Below, in pieces: positions 10,047 through 21,900 of a stretch of DNA of 64,000 nucleotides (position 1 is the stretch's first letter; the number at the start of each line of letters is the position of its first letter). The translations under genes and the position numbers were made by a program. This DNA is from Lobosporangium transversale (Eukaryota > Mortierellomycota > Mortierellomycetes > Mortierellales > Mortierellaceae): positions 558,001 to 622,000 of the forward strand of contig NW_019028979.1 in assembly GCF_002105155.1 (NCBI RefSeq). The letters run 5' to 3'. The notes beneath the pieces were generated by a model that made no database searches, was not told the DNA's origin, and saw only the letters and a list, made by a program, of their open reading frames with translations.

Positions 10047-13043
10047 TCACCACATGAAGCCATCCTTGGAGTACGTCGAGTCGGAGGGTTCGAACGTCAT
10101 TGACTCCTGCGACCCAAGCAAGAGCATATCCAGATCATCCTGTGAGAGAGATTGGTGATGGAGGGTAGAATCCATCTCTCCTTCGGTTGAAAAGTTTGAA
10201 TCGAAATTGAATGTTGTCTGCTGTTGCTGTTGCTGTTGCTGTTGCGATTGCTGTTGATGGAGGTTCATTTCATTTCCTGTCATTGTTGGAGGAGGGAACG
10301 CTAAGAATCCTACGTGCGGAAATGGGCAATAAAAAAAATATGAGCTATAGATACAGCCACTGGTGAGAAATACGCCATTGCTTTACAAACAAAGTACAGA
10401 CGTCTTACCATCCTTAACTTGATTGATATTTGAAGAATCCGTTCCATCGCCAGTGATTGTCAATGATGGGTTCATCAGTGGTTGGAAGCCAAACATATTG
10501 CTCTGTTGCTGGTCCGAGAACCCATTGGGGTTCGAGTCCGACATGATGGATTCGTCATCACCTCCTTGCATTGCAAGAAGTCCAGGAGCAGCCAAAAACT
10601 CGTTACAGAGCGCAACATCATCAGAACTCATGAATTGATCGGCCTCTTCAGCCTTGCCTGCCCCGGTTAGCATTACGTCATTTTGACGATTCTCCTGATC
10701 CACCATAAAATCAGAGTTATCCGTAGTGTAGGATTCAGGACTATAACTGCTTCTTAAGCTATTGTTTCCTGTTGGGCTGGTGTGGGTTGAAGATGATGGT
10801 ACATTGGCAGATAAAGTAGAGGTACCATTAGTGGGTGTAGCTTGCTGATGGTTGTGGGCATTACTGTGATTGTTATTATTGTTGTTGCTATTGTTGTGCG
10901 AGTGAGCCAAAGTTGAATGTATTTGAACATCGGATGAAAGGTAAGAGGAACCGAGCATGGAAGACATTCCTGGGGGACCTGTAATAATTGGCGCTGAACC
11001 TGAATCACGCACACCAGATAAAGCTGTGTTTTTAGTGGGAGTATCCATGCTTGATGAGGGTGGTGCAGGGGAAACAATCGCTCCTACATCGCTATTAACA
11101 TTATTAACGGCAACACTGGTATTGCTTGTAAGTCCAGGTGATGGCAAAGGGGCCGAGTAAGGAGTATAGCGATGTCCAGATGGCGATGTCGGATGCAAAG
11201 CATGAGAATGAATTGGGGGTGAGCCTATGTGCAGGTTCCCTAACGTGCGGTGAAGCGAGGGCCCTGGAGAATGGATAGGAACAGGAGTCGAGGATGGACC
11301 ACCATTTGATCGGGAAAGACTTGCATTGCGATTTGCTCGAATCAACTCGATCTCAGCCTGCAAGCGCTTAATCAAATCAGCCTTCTTACCTCCACCGTGT
11401 TTACCTCGTTGTCTTAGCATTTCCTTAAGCTCCGCCACAGTGACATCTTCAAAGTTGACCCGCTCCATTGCAGCATCTAGCTGCCTCTGCTGTTCCTCTG
11501 TTCGTGCCTGAGAACTAGAGTTTCGTGGGATGATTCGATCGATTTGGATGGGTGCTGGTGAAGAAACTGAAGTGGAGAGCAAAGCCGGACTGGTCAACGG
11601 TCCCAGCTCCGAACCAGGCGTGATGTTAGGTGGTAATATAATCCGTTTTGTTTGAGAATCCAATCCAAGGTTAGGCGGTATAAGGGAACTCGACTTGGAT
11701 GATGACAGTGCAGGTCGTTGTTGGTTTGTGCCTGTGGCCCCTGTAGTTGTGCCAGAGCCTGTAGAGGCAGCAGCAGCTCTGCGCTCTGCCAACGTCATAG
11801 TAGGCGTATTATCGCATGCTGGTGTGTCTGCATGCGACTCTGTGACAGTGATGGGGATAGGGCCACCACCGCTGCTGAGATTACTGTTACTAATTGTAGA
11901 GTTATCTGCAGAGACATTCTTGCTGGCCTTTTTCTTGACAGAAGGTGTCTTCGCACCTATGTTAAGATGCTGCAATGCGTTTTCTGATTTCAAATCCAGA
12001 GATGTGCGATTGCCCTTCGGAAGACTTTGACCAAAAAGCGCCTTAATGCCGCCTTGTGAGACTCGTGCGCCTGCGGTAGAGGGCCGTGGTCTGGACTTTA
12101 TTTTGGAGGATCCTCCTGGGGACGCAGCTGGGCCAGGTGAGACTTGTCGGGATGAAAAGTAATCGTCGCCAGCATAGTTACCTGGAGATAAAGGAGAGTT
12201 GGCTGGCGAATGTCCAGTTGGGAACTGGCTCAATCCTGATACATATGGATGTGACATGTATGGTGGGTGATGGTGATACGTCATACTAGGCCCTGGGCTT
12301 TGTGGTAGTTGTGTTTGACTAGCTATTTCCAGCTGCATTCGAAGAAGTTGTTGCTGTTGCAATTGATAGAGTTGCTGCTGGCGAATATGTTGTTGCTGTA
12401 GCTCTTGCTGTTGTTGTTGAGTGAGTTGCTGCTGCGGTTGTTGTTGTAGTCCTACACCGTCTGTATGCAGCTCTCGCTTTTGCTGCCGCTCTGCTCGCTC
12501 CAAGAAAGAAGGATTAGGCATGCTAAAGTGGTTGCGGCTGCCCGAGCCCCAGTTTTCTTCATTACTGTTGCCGTGCAAGAGCTGTTCCATGTCTGTGTTG
12601 GCGATGTTACTCATGCCCTCTGCAGCACTGAAAGATTGCCATTCATTTGAGTTAATTCCATTAGACATTGTCTTATGTCCTGAAATAATGGACAGACCCG
12701 TGGGGGTCATGTTGACAGTTTGGTTGCTCATTCTTTCGACCAAAGCAGGGTCTGTTGGAGCAGAGGTAGAAAGCACTTGATTTACTGGCCAAAGATTGTC
12801 AACGGATTGGTCCTGTTGTTGCTGTTGCTGTTGCTGCTGTTGTTGTGCCGAGAGAATGAATTGCTGTTGCTGTTGTTGTTGCTGTTGGTACTGTGGTGTT
12901 GGAAGGTATTGTTGGTTCTGCGAAGGATAACTAATGGGATTTGTATTTGTGGCTGTAGTGCTGTTATCCTGTTGAATCTGCTCTGTGGTCAAGGCTTGTG
13001 TCAACAAGCTGTTAGTGGACAGATTTTGTGGAGAAAAGTGCAT
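10047..13043 (-). CDS. PolyQ SAP-domain nuclear protein
   Basis: Two exons, 13043-10409 and 10309-10047, joined in phase (G|GA), for 965 residues. A SAP motif lies near residues 525-562 (VTVAELKEMLRQRGKHGGGKKADLIKRL), a helix-turn-helix that binds AT-rich scaffold DNA or RNA. The rest is disordered: long Gln tracts in the first 250 residues and again in the last exon, Ser/Pro/Thr blocks, and an Asn/His-rich stretch. An acidic C-terminus with DDLDMLLLGSQESMTF resembles a transactivation segment. The layout (polyQ, SAP, acidic tail) suggests a chromatin-associated transcription coactivator, loosely like MRTF-type proteins. That function is inference only. Glutamine codons are mixed CAA/CAG. Confidence 0.88.
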
Positions 13044-16000
13044 GGTTAAGAAAAGAGAAGAGAGAAATATAAAAAAATAAATATAAAAATAAAAATAACA
13101 AAAAAAAAAGGGCGTAGCTATTTCCTGTTAAGAGAGAGGATGGAGTGCTGTTGTTGCTTATAAGAAACGCTGTCGTCACGATGACTTTTTCATATCTTCT
13201 TCCTTTGGCTCTATTTTTTTCTTTTTTTTTTTTTTTTTTTTTTTTTTCTTTTTTTATGTTTATCCGTGGTCAAGGTAGAATAAAGTATGAAGATGCTGTA
13301 GGGAGACGATGATAACTGCAAAGTTGATGTCGCTGTTACGGATGTACGTGCCGCAAGTGTTTGTCTGACCAAAAAGTCGTGTTCAAATATGACAGCGGTT
13401 CGGTTACACGATATGAAGAGAAGAGAAGCTAAATTACGCTTCGACACGGAAATACATAAAACAAATATCATAGTCTGTAATTAGGTTTTCTTTCTCTTAT
13501 TGACATTGCTGGTGATGGCTAACATTACTGGATTGGCATGGATCTCGATGAGACTATGACGCTGATGACGAGCACCTTAGTAGAAGAAGGAAAAAAAAAA
13601 AAAGGTGCTAAGGCAGCCTGGGGAAAAAGATACTAAAAACGACCCTGCATTGACGTTGTTTTAATTGTCTTAATTGATTCTTTGAGCTGCCTTCGATCCC
13701 AATAGACAACGCTCTCCTTTGCTTTTTTCTTCTGTAACCCCTCGTTTTTTCTCTTACATCTGTTCCCCTCTTTTCCTTCATTTCCTTCCATCTGCTCAAA
13801 ACTTAGGCTCAGTTATCCTTTTTTTTTTAAGTGATCATCTAAGCGCTTTATATCAAACCAGCTGACAGTTTTCTCTGATCCCATAGTCAATAGCGAAGAA
13901 AAAAAATGGTAATAAAGATGAAAACAAGTAATCTGCAAACATTTCCTATCCTAGTCTAGATTTCTGTTAACTTACGGATTGGATCTTGATTCACAAAATA
14001 TGCACAGCAAAAACAATTGCTCCGAGAATTTTTTTTGATCTGCAATACAGTCACAGCACTGTCAGGCAAGAAGTTATCCACTAGCTTATTTTTTTTGTGA
14101 GCCTGGATCTCGCAATGGCTCTTGCGCTCGATTGAGTAAAGGAAGGAAAGAGAGATGTTGTGCCTGTTACTTTGAATTGTCGATGTTGATCCAGACTGTT
14201 TTAGTAAGGATTACTGTTTGTCAATAGAAAGAAGGAATGCTTAGCATGCTTAGCTTACAAAATAAAGTGAAGAAATAATAATAACAATAATAAAAAAGTA
14301 TCTTAGGATTTTTAGACTCTTTGCTTAGTATCGCTTCGTACCGTCTTTTGTTTAATAAACAATAGATTGGAAGCCAGGAAACCAACAAACTGGGTTCGAA
14401 GACTGAATGGATTGCTTGGACAGACAAAACGAGTGTGAAACAAAGACAGGTAGACAGGTGATGTGCCTGCAAATGATGTGCAATAATAAAAAATATCTAT
14501 CAATCGACGATATGCAAATAAAGAGGTGGAAATTGAGGAAATAATATTAAAACGTAATGTTTCAACAATGGGTGAAAGGATGATGAAAGAAACGAAAGAG
14601 TGTAAAAAAAAAAAAAAAAATGATGGTGAATAACGAATATGAATGAAACAAAAATAAATAAAAAAAAAAAAAAAAAAAGAAAAAAGAAAAAAATAAAAAA
14701 TAAAAAAAAGATCAGTGATCTCACATTTCACAGACAGACAACACACAGACATCTTGTTAATGTCACCATCTCATATTGGATCTTCAAAAAGACATCAAGG
14801 TCCAAAGTGCACAACATTACTATTCTCTTATTTCTTGGTTGTTTCTGAATGCATGCTTTGTAACAGTAGACAAATATGCACATAAACATCCAATGTATTT
14901 TTTATATACAATAATATAAGCGAGAGCCACAGACAATTTGGCACTATTTGTAGTTGAAGATTTCCATTCCTCTCCTCCTTTAGGTTCCAGTGATGGGGTC
15001 CTTAGGAGGCCGCCGTTTCAAAGCGTCCCCAGGATGGAGAGTATGTCTTACCATCGAAACTACCAATTAAACTTTATCGCGCTCATCACTTTACCTTTTA
15101 GCCATGTATCTTCTGAAAATAACTGGACAACCACAGCCAGTTCATTTGTTATTCAGATGTATCTAAGCTATACTATTTAATCGGGGGCGACTTTGGATTT
15201 CGTCTCCATAAAAGAATTATGAAAGTTACCCCACCCACCAGGCTGCAGATCGCATTCGAGATGATCAAATTCATTGTGTGGAGACTACTGTTTTTTTTAG
15301 TGTATCAATCCAAGCAGGCGGCAGCTACACAAGATTTCCATCGGAAGCTTGGTACTCTCTCCATCAACCTTCGATGTGTCTCTTTTTGATGCTGGAAAAT
15401 AGTGAGGGTCTAAATATGATCACCATACACATTCACAGTTGGTTAGTACTATAACGTATAGTCAAACACCCAGCCAATCTATTTACACAGCAGAAAACAG
15501 GATATTACCCATTCATTCTTCTCTTGAGATTTTCGTCTGATGACTCTAGAAAAATGAAAGAGCGTGTTAATGGCAAGGATATTCACATTGTGCTCAAATC
15601 AAGGAATATACTGGTGTAAGAAGATGTAAACGCCAGTCAGTGGAGAGCTAGAGCATGTATGCGAAATAGGCTCAAGCAGAAAAAATAACAAATTCATCAA
15701 TGTAAACAAGTCAAATAAAAAATAAAAAATAAAAAATAAAAAATAAAAAATAAAAAATAAAAAATAAAAAATAAAAAATAAAAAATAAAAAATAAAAAAT
15801 AAAAAATAAAAAATAAAAAATAAAAAATAAAAAATAAAAAATAAAAAATAAAAAATAAAAAATAAAAAATAAAAAATAAAAAATAAAAAATAAAAAATAA
15901 AAAAAAAAAATAAAAAATAAAAAATAAAAAATGTATCTTTAAGCAAAAAGGCTCGCGAGAGGACAAAAAAGCAACAGTGAAAGTCGGGGCATGGGCATAG

Positions 16001-16090
16001 ACCATGGGTCCCTATACCATCCTAGGGCCAGATCCCAAAGGGGTTTAAAAGATTTAGCAAACTTAAGAAATTCAACCAACGTTCTGAATT
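13044..16090. other. Gene-poor spacer with A/T tracts
   Basis: Apart from the satellite at 15716-15931, I see no protein-like frame. The stretch has long T or A runs (13220-13247, 14604-14620, 14659-14710) that create spurious Phe/Lys-rich frames. The first few hundred bases should be the promoter and leader of the SAP-domain gene. Confidence 0.5.
15716..15931. repeat. 7-bp TAAAAAA satellite
   Basis: About 30 head-to-tail copies of TAAAAAA, nearly perfect, with one disturbance near 15900 where a T is lost. Because 7 is not a multiple of 3, every frame reads the same 7-residue cycle on the minus strand (IFYFLFF); this is not a gene. Confidence 0.95.
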
Positions 16091-16567
16091 CTCGCCACGG
16101 GCCAAATGCTTGAGCTTTGGAACGAGATGAAAGAGGAACAATCTTTCGAATACAGACGGATCCAATGGGTGTCGGTAAGAGCTTCTCTCCTATTTTTTGA
16201 CAGCAAGAGCATATGCTAAAGATGGCATACCCTCTATATCGCAGATGCAGGAGAGTTGGTTCGGTCTGATGAAGATACTGAGTTTAAGTTGATTCAACGT
16301 TTCCTGGTGCTCGATGGCGAAATTTTGATTTCCGACGATTAGAAAAGGCGTGCTAGTGCCCATCTTAGGTCCCGGGGCTCAGCCGCTAAAGCAATGTTTG
16401 AGAAAATCCTCATACAGAGGTCACAAGGGCGTAGGGGCCTTACGGTTGTCGATGGACATGGCAGGCTTTTCCAACCCGCTCCCCCAATGCCAAAGAAATA
16501 TACATATCTAAGCTATCCCTGGGAGGACTTGCCATTTGCTCTGATGACAAATCTGGATCTTGTTTGA
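16091..16567 (+). pseudogene. Broken gene of unrecognised family
   Basis: Two blocks read like protein. Block 1 (16091 to about 16173) reads ATGQMLELWNEMKEEQSF and ends at a good donor (GTAAGA). Block 2 (16244-16567) runs from DAGELVRSDEDTEF through RRGLTVVDGHGRLFQP and YLSYPWEDLPFALMT to a stop. An in-frame TAG breaks block 2 near 16339, and the two blocks do not join in phase. The composition and lack of low complexity show a once real coding sequence. I do not recognise the family with confidence. It lies in a transposon-rich interval and may be a decayed member of an expanded gene family. Confidence 0.5.
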
Positions 16568-17171
16568 TCCTCACGGCAAACCAGATGTATTTTTTATGCT
16601 CTTTCGATTTTACTGCGACATAGAAAAACAGAGAAAAATAAAGTTATTGTACAAATTTGTACAATAAACGGTTGGATAGTATATTTGTCGTCATCCTTGC
16701 ATGGTCCGTGCGTGACATAGTCTGTGCAAGAGGTTCTTTAAAAAAAACTCATAAAATGAGCTAATTCCATGGTTTATTGATGATTCTTTTTTGACTAATG
16801 AATGTTTGGCAGATTAATATCGACTCAGTGGAGTTCTTGCACGCAGGCTGGCTCGTTGTAGGGCGGAGTAAACTTCACTGCTCTGAAATCAAGAATGTGG
16901 AAAATATTCAACGGACTTAAGACTTTGTATTATCCCAGTTATTATCTCTGTTTTCTTTTTCTTAGTGGTGCTTCTTGGCGCTAGGGGTTATCCTGACCCT
17001 ACCGAAATGTTAAGGAAGACATCTTAATACTGTATATGTTGTTGAAGGGCACCTCAATCTCTGAGATGAATGTATTTTTGCCCAAGAGGTCATTTCATGA
17101 CGTTATTACAGACTTTTTTTGACAGGAAAACGCTTATTTTAGATTAAAAATTAACCTCATGTGTTAGCAAC
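16568..17171. other. Spacer between two gene remnants
   Basis: No further coding similarity, repeat or RNA gene seen. Confidence 0.4.
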
Positions 17172-17814
17172 ATGTTCTCAAGTATAACCTTTCGTCTGCT
17201 AACGTCGCGGTCCATTAATCCAGAGGAGTTTAAGTGTAATACACTTCACATTGATGACCATGATAGCCGAGTGGCATACCTTATTGCGGACGAAGCTATT
17301 ATGTACTCATACAAACTCAAAAAGTCTGGGCTCCGCATTCAGGTGTGCTGTGGCATAAATAGTATGATTTTGTTTATATCTCAACCCGGCGAATGCCACG
17401 ATTTCAATGACGAAGTCATGCTCTTCAAGATGGCTATTGAGAAGAATATCCGTAACCTTGATTGCATTACTCTGGATGGAGGCTATGCACAATTTCTTCA
17501 CGGCATCGTTGAAAAGAGCGGCTAATTAAATTGTCGAATTTCTGTTGTGCAATCTGGAAGCTGAGAGGAATAGTATTGACAGGCCAGAAAAAAAGCTCAA
17601 CGAAATGATCGGAGGCTTTCATTCCGAGATAGAAAGTTGGTTTGGAGAGATGCGGAGTGCCTTCACAAAGTTTAGTCATACTGTGGTAAAGAGGATATCT
17701 GATATAAGCGCTTTCTTACTGCAATTCAAGCTATGCTGTTTACTCCTTAATATCAAACGCATGGTCGCCTTGTGGAATGTAACAGCAGAGCCGCATCAAA
17801 GCTTCTGGATGTAA
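17172..17814 (+). pseudogene. PIF/Harbinger-like DDE transposase remnant
   Basis: Frame 17172-17525 carries AYLIADEAIMYSYKLKKSGLRIQ, ISQPGECHDFNDEVMLF and DCITLDGGYAQFL. These match the order of the DDE_Tnp_4 fold: a YS.K....Q strand, then G..HD..., then the third-strand D.GY. The coding sense continues in another frame from about 17530 (EKKLNEMIGGFHSEIESWFGEM), equivalent to the C-terminal block where the catalytic Glu helix lies. The frame change and stop at 17523-17525 mark a broken gene. The N-terminal third is missing. No terminal repeats were found, so element ends are undefined. Family assignment is by pattern only. Confidence 0.6.
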
Positions 17815-18917
17815 GAGAGCTTCGACTATCCAGACGGCACTGATGCAAACGCTACTCAAAAACCTTTTTCTCCAAAGACACTCATAGTATTCATAGCCCT
17901 CAGGATTATTCCTAGATCTCACTATCGCTACCACCACTACTATTGCTACTGTCCAAAGTGTCGGCAACGACCATGAGTTGAGCGATGACGCATTAGACGG
18001 TAGTTGTGGTATTTGCAAATGAGCATCGCCCTGGCTCATGGAATATGAGTCCAACGTTTTCAAGAAGTTTGGGGCCTCTCTTCCAGCTTATGTTTGCGTA
18101 GTCTTCATCTATCAGGCCTTCACCGGCTGCCTTTAAAACACGCCGTGTTAAGGAATCCTTGAGAAAGTTTCAATTCCTGGCTGAGATCTTCTTCATCTAC
18201 GTCAGACTACTGCTGTCTCTTCGTCTGGACTGTGTCATAGGCAAGTGGATTCAGAACAAGGCCATTGGCAATATCGTTCCTTTGAGTTTGAACCGAGTTA
18301 TACCTTTGTCTTGTGCCTGTAGGGGTACCTTGTCTTGATAGCCATGAAACATGCGATCTCCTTCAATGTCACAAAGAGAGCCTGTATCTAGACCTCTTTT
18401 GCTCCCTGTACACATTCAAACACTGCAGCCTTGGAAGGATTGTCGAGAGGATGTCAGTTAGGACGTGTTCAGACAGATACACATACCGAGGGGGGACGTA
18501 AGGAAGTCTGTTTTTTTTATTTCTTGTTGATTGTCATGGCGAAGGCTTGATTTGGTAAATGTAGATGATTGGAGAAGAGCTGTAAACAATACTCGAAATC
18601 CAAAAAGTTAAAACTTGTCGCTGAGAAACTTATTGTTTCGAGTTGTTCCAAATTCATCAGCCTTTTGTTTCGTTCTCTTTCATACACCTATAAATACGTC
18701 CTGCCTCCTTCTCTTTTTCCCTCTCTCTCTCTCTCTCTCATTTTACAACGACATTGCTTTCGCGCTCTCACCCGTACTCTTACACCCTCATCCCCTCACA
18801 GATCATAACTTTTTGCTTTCTTAAAGGTAAACTATCTCTACTCTAACAACTTCAGCTTCAATCTTTAGCCGCTTAAACCAACATTGCTTGCACTGTTTTA
18901 CACTATACTTTCTCTAG
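17815..18917. other. Spacer and 5' region of the nuclease gene
   Basis: No confident gene. Weak protein-like sense on the minus strand around 18060-18300 is broken by stops. A CT repeat at about 18718-18740 and a pyrimidine-rich leader precede the start at 18918, a common fungal promoter texture. Confidence 0.4.
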
Positions 18918-21900
18918 ATGGGTATTAAAGGACTCTATTCATACCTTTCAAGGAGAGACCTGCCACCAAAGGAGATTGATGTACATGAGCTTGCTGCTGA
19001 ACCCCATTCATCTTTTGAGCTGGATCTGCTTGGCACTTTCCACAGCGATATACATAATATCATCCTAAGGAGATTCAGCTGGCAGAGTTCTTTCACTGCC
19101 TGCGGCCATGCTATGGCTAGTATCATTCGAAAGATCTTTGGTCCTCTTGCCACAGTGACGATACACATTGATGGGCCTCGCTGCGAAGAAAAAACGCGTG
19201 CCTATAGGGACCGAGATGCTAAGCGTACAGCAGCGGATGCAAAACTCGATACGTTCATAGCCAACATGGAAACCAAGTCCAATGAAGGCAAATGGGAATC
19301 TCGAAGCCATATGATTGCCATTAAAAAGAATCTTCGACAGCTCTTCACATTCAGTCATAACGAGAAGAGGGAGCTCGCGGCGCCATTCGGTCGATACAAT
19401 AACTTTGTGATTTGCCATTGTAGAAATGAGGCTGATGTGTGTATTGCCGCCAAATGTACACCAACCAGTATCGCTGTGTCTGGGGACTCTGACCTTCTCA
19501 TCTATCCTTCTATAAAAAGAGTTCTTCGTCCAATCCCTCGTCGCCATCACATGTTTGCACTCTATGAGAAACAAGAGGTCCTGCAAGCCCTTGGGTTTTC
19601 AAGGAACAGTCAACTCCTGGTCTATGGCATTATATCCGATAACGATTACACCCCAAATATCCCAACCTTTGGTCTTGCTACAAATGCTGAGATTATCTCC
19701 GCGCTAACTGACACTGATGCCGAAAAGTTGACGGTATCATATGTTCGTGAGGTCCATGCCCGTAGCCGTCGAACTCCTGCAGAAGGCCAGTTTGACCATT
19801 CAATTAATGTTTTCTTTGGTGGGATCCAAACCCAGGCCTCGCAGCAACCAACCGCTGAAAGATTCCTTCATTACCATGATAGAATGAGGACTGCGATATC
19901 TGCTAGGTACCAGAATAAAAATAATCAACCTCAACCCAGGTAAGCTCCTTCAAATGAACATTTTCCAAAGCATATACAAAAAAAAAAAAAAAAAAGTCAT
20001 CTAACCCTTGACATTGTTGTTCCTAATTAGATTCTATATCCCTAAACGCGCAAAGCCGAATCGCTATCGGCCTGTTTTCCCTACCCAGAAAAAGGAACTT
20101 TCCCCTAAGAAATATGACCTGACCAACTGCAAACAACACGACCGTCCCGTCAGCTCCAGCCGTCAAAGAAAGTCCCCCAAAAAAAAGGAAAAGGAAAAAA
20201 AAGAGGATGACAAAGAAGAGGGGGTTAAGGAGGAAAAGAAGAAAAAAAAGAAGAACAAAGGGAAGGCCAAGTATATCAGAAAGACTGATAAGACCAGGAA
20301 AGTGAAGGAGGCTACTGCCGAGGACCGACGGTTGAAGAGGGCCCACCCCACTGTTGCATTAACTCTGGGCACGTTAAAGACATGTGTAGTTGCCAAGCTG
20401 GACTCTACTTCCGATCCCAATCTCAATCCCGAGCAACTTGCTGCAACAATTCAAGGGCTCATTCAATCATTTATTAAAATGTTGAATGAGGCACGGATTC
20501 GAGCTTTCTGGGCCTGCGCCTTGTGGATCGATAACCTGCTTACCACTGGGCCATCCAATCCAGCTGATCTCCCACAACTCCTAGATGAAGTTCTTGATAG
20601 CAGGGACTTTATTTACGGCCTTGCTGCGTTGTTGTATCACGGAGTGATGAGTCCATTATCTAGGTATAGCAGGGAAGTGAAGAAAAAAGGCGAAGGGAAC
20701 GTAGCCAAGCCGTCCCAGCTCAAAGCATACGAAAACTTCTATGCAAAGACAGGGCTTGGTCCTTTAAACCAGATCTATCCCGATTTGGTGATCAGCAGGT
20801 CGTCTCGGATGGTCATGGTCCCTGTTCAAGCAGCGCTAAGGTCTCACTATCGGAATGCGCAGGTAAATATAATATTATAATATTTTGAGGTTATCTTATA
20901 ATATGTTTATAGAAATGTTCCTAATCATTTCTTCAATATAATGTCTAGTTTGACATAGATATTCCAGGCGATGGAAGAAGTTCCATCCAATTCTTTTTCG
21001 AGCAAAATGCAACTGCCAAAAAATATCTGGATTATTATGGTCTAACCCAACAGTTCGAGAGGAAATAGCCCAATTGTTGGAACTAAACATGAGTACCAAG
21101 GGGGCTGCAGAGGACAAGATCCTTAACCACAAGGGGATATTGTTGCAGGAGCTGTTTTCCTTGAAAGGATACAAGGACGTTGGACTACAATCTGATGATG
21201 GCCCTAGAAGGAAACTACGGACATCGTTCTTTACAAACGGCCTTACCCTAACACTTCTTGCCTATGACACATCGAAGCAAAAAAGAGGTAGAGGTTCGCA
21301 AGCTGCCCAACCTTCGGATACTCAAAGATCTCAAGCAGTCCAGGCTTCTTCAAGTGCTCAGCAGGGATCCTCGTCTTCAGGCCATGGTGCAGGTGATGGT
21401 GGTGATGATGGAGACGACGACGGAAATGAAGATGACGATATCTTGCTGGGTATCAGCGATATTGACTTGCTGGAAGTTGATGAACCATTCTTAGATGGCG
21501 GAGAGGGAGAAGAAGCAGCTAAAGAAGGTACATCGAGCACAAATCCACTGTTCCCGGTGAGTCCCAGTCCCCGGCGTGAGATCAACTGGAAGCAGAGATC
21601 CCGTCTCCTCGAGAATGTAGAAGTTAAATATGACACCCAGGCGGCATGCCCTCCCTCCGAAAGTACCATTATCATTAGGATCGATCCAGGCGAGAGGTAC
21701 TCGATGACAATTGCAAAGTTGGATCCAAGGAAACCTAACGAACGTGAGATCCTTCGGATTTCTAGAGCGTACCTTTACAAACCATCCAAGAAGTTTCAAG
21801 GCGAGCTAGAGAGGCGAAAGCTTAGAAGAGGAATTACAGAGATTGAAAGCAATATTCCGTCATTCTCAAGGCCTACTTTAACACAGTATTTCGCTTATAT

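Noticed and set aside
14380-14420. GGTTCGAA word resembling a tRNA T-loop
   Set aside because: No acceptor stem, D-arm or anticodon arm can be drawn around it.
14312-14752. Phe-rich minus-strand frame of about 146 residues
   Set aside because: It exists only because of A-rich runs at 14604-14710; no domain or splice logic supports it.
15599-16005. Long Phe/Tyr/Leu-rich minus-strand frames
   Set aside because: They are the translation of the 7-bp TAAAAAA satellite, which is open in every frame because 7 is not a multiple of 3.
20949-21067. Reading of the Fanzor third exon as FDIDIPGDGRSS
   Set aside because: This frame follows naturally from the acceptor at 20948 but stops at 21066; the alternative frame continues into the long conserved exon.
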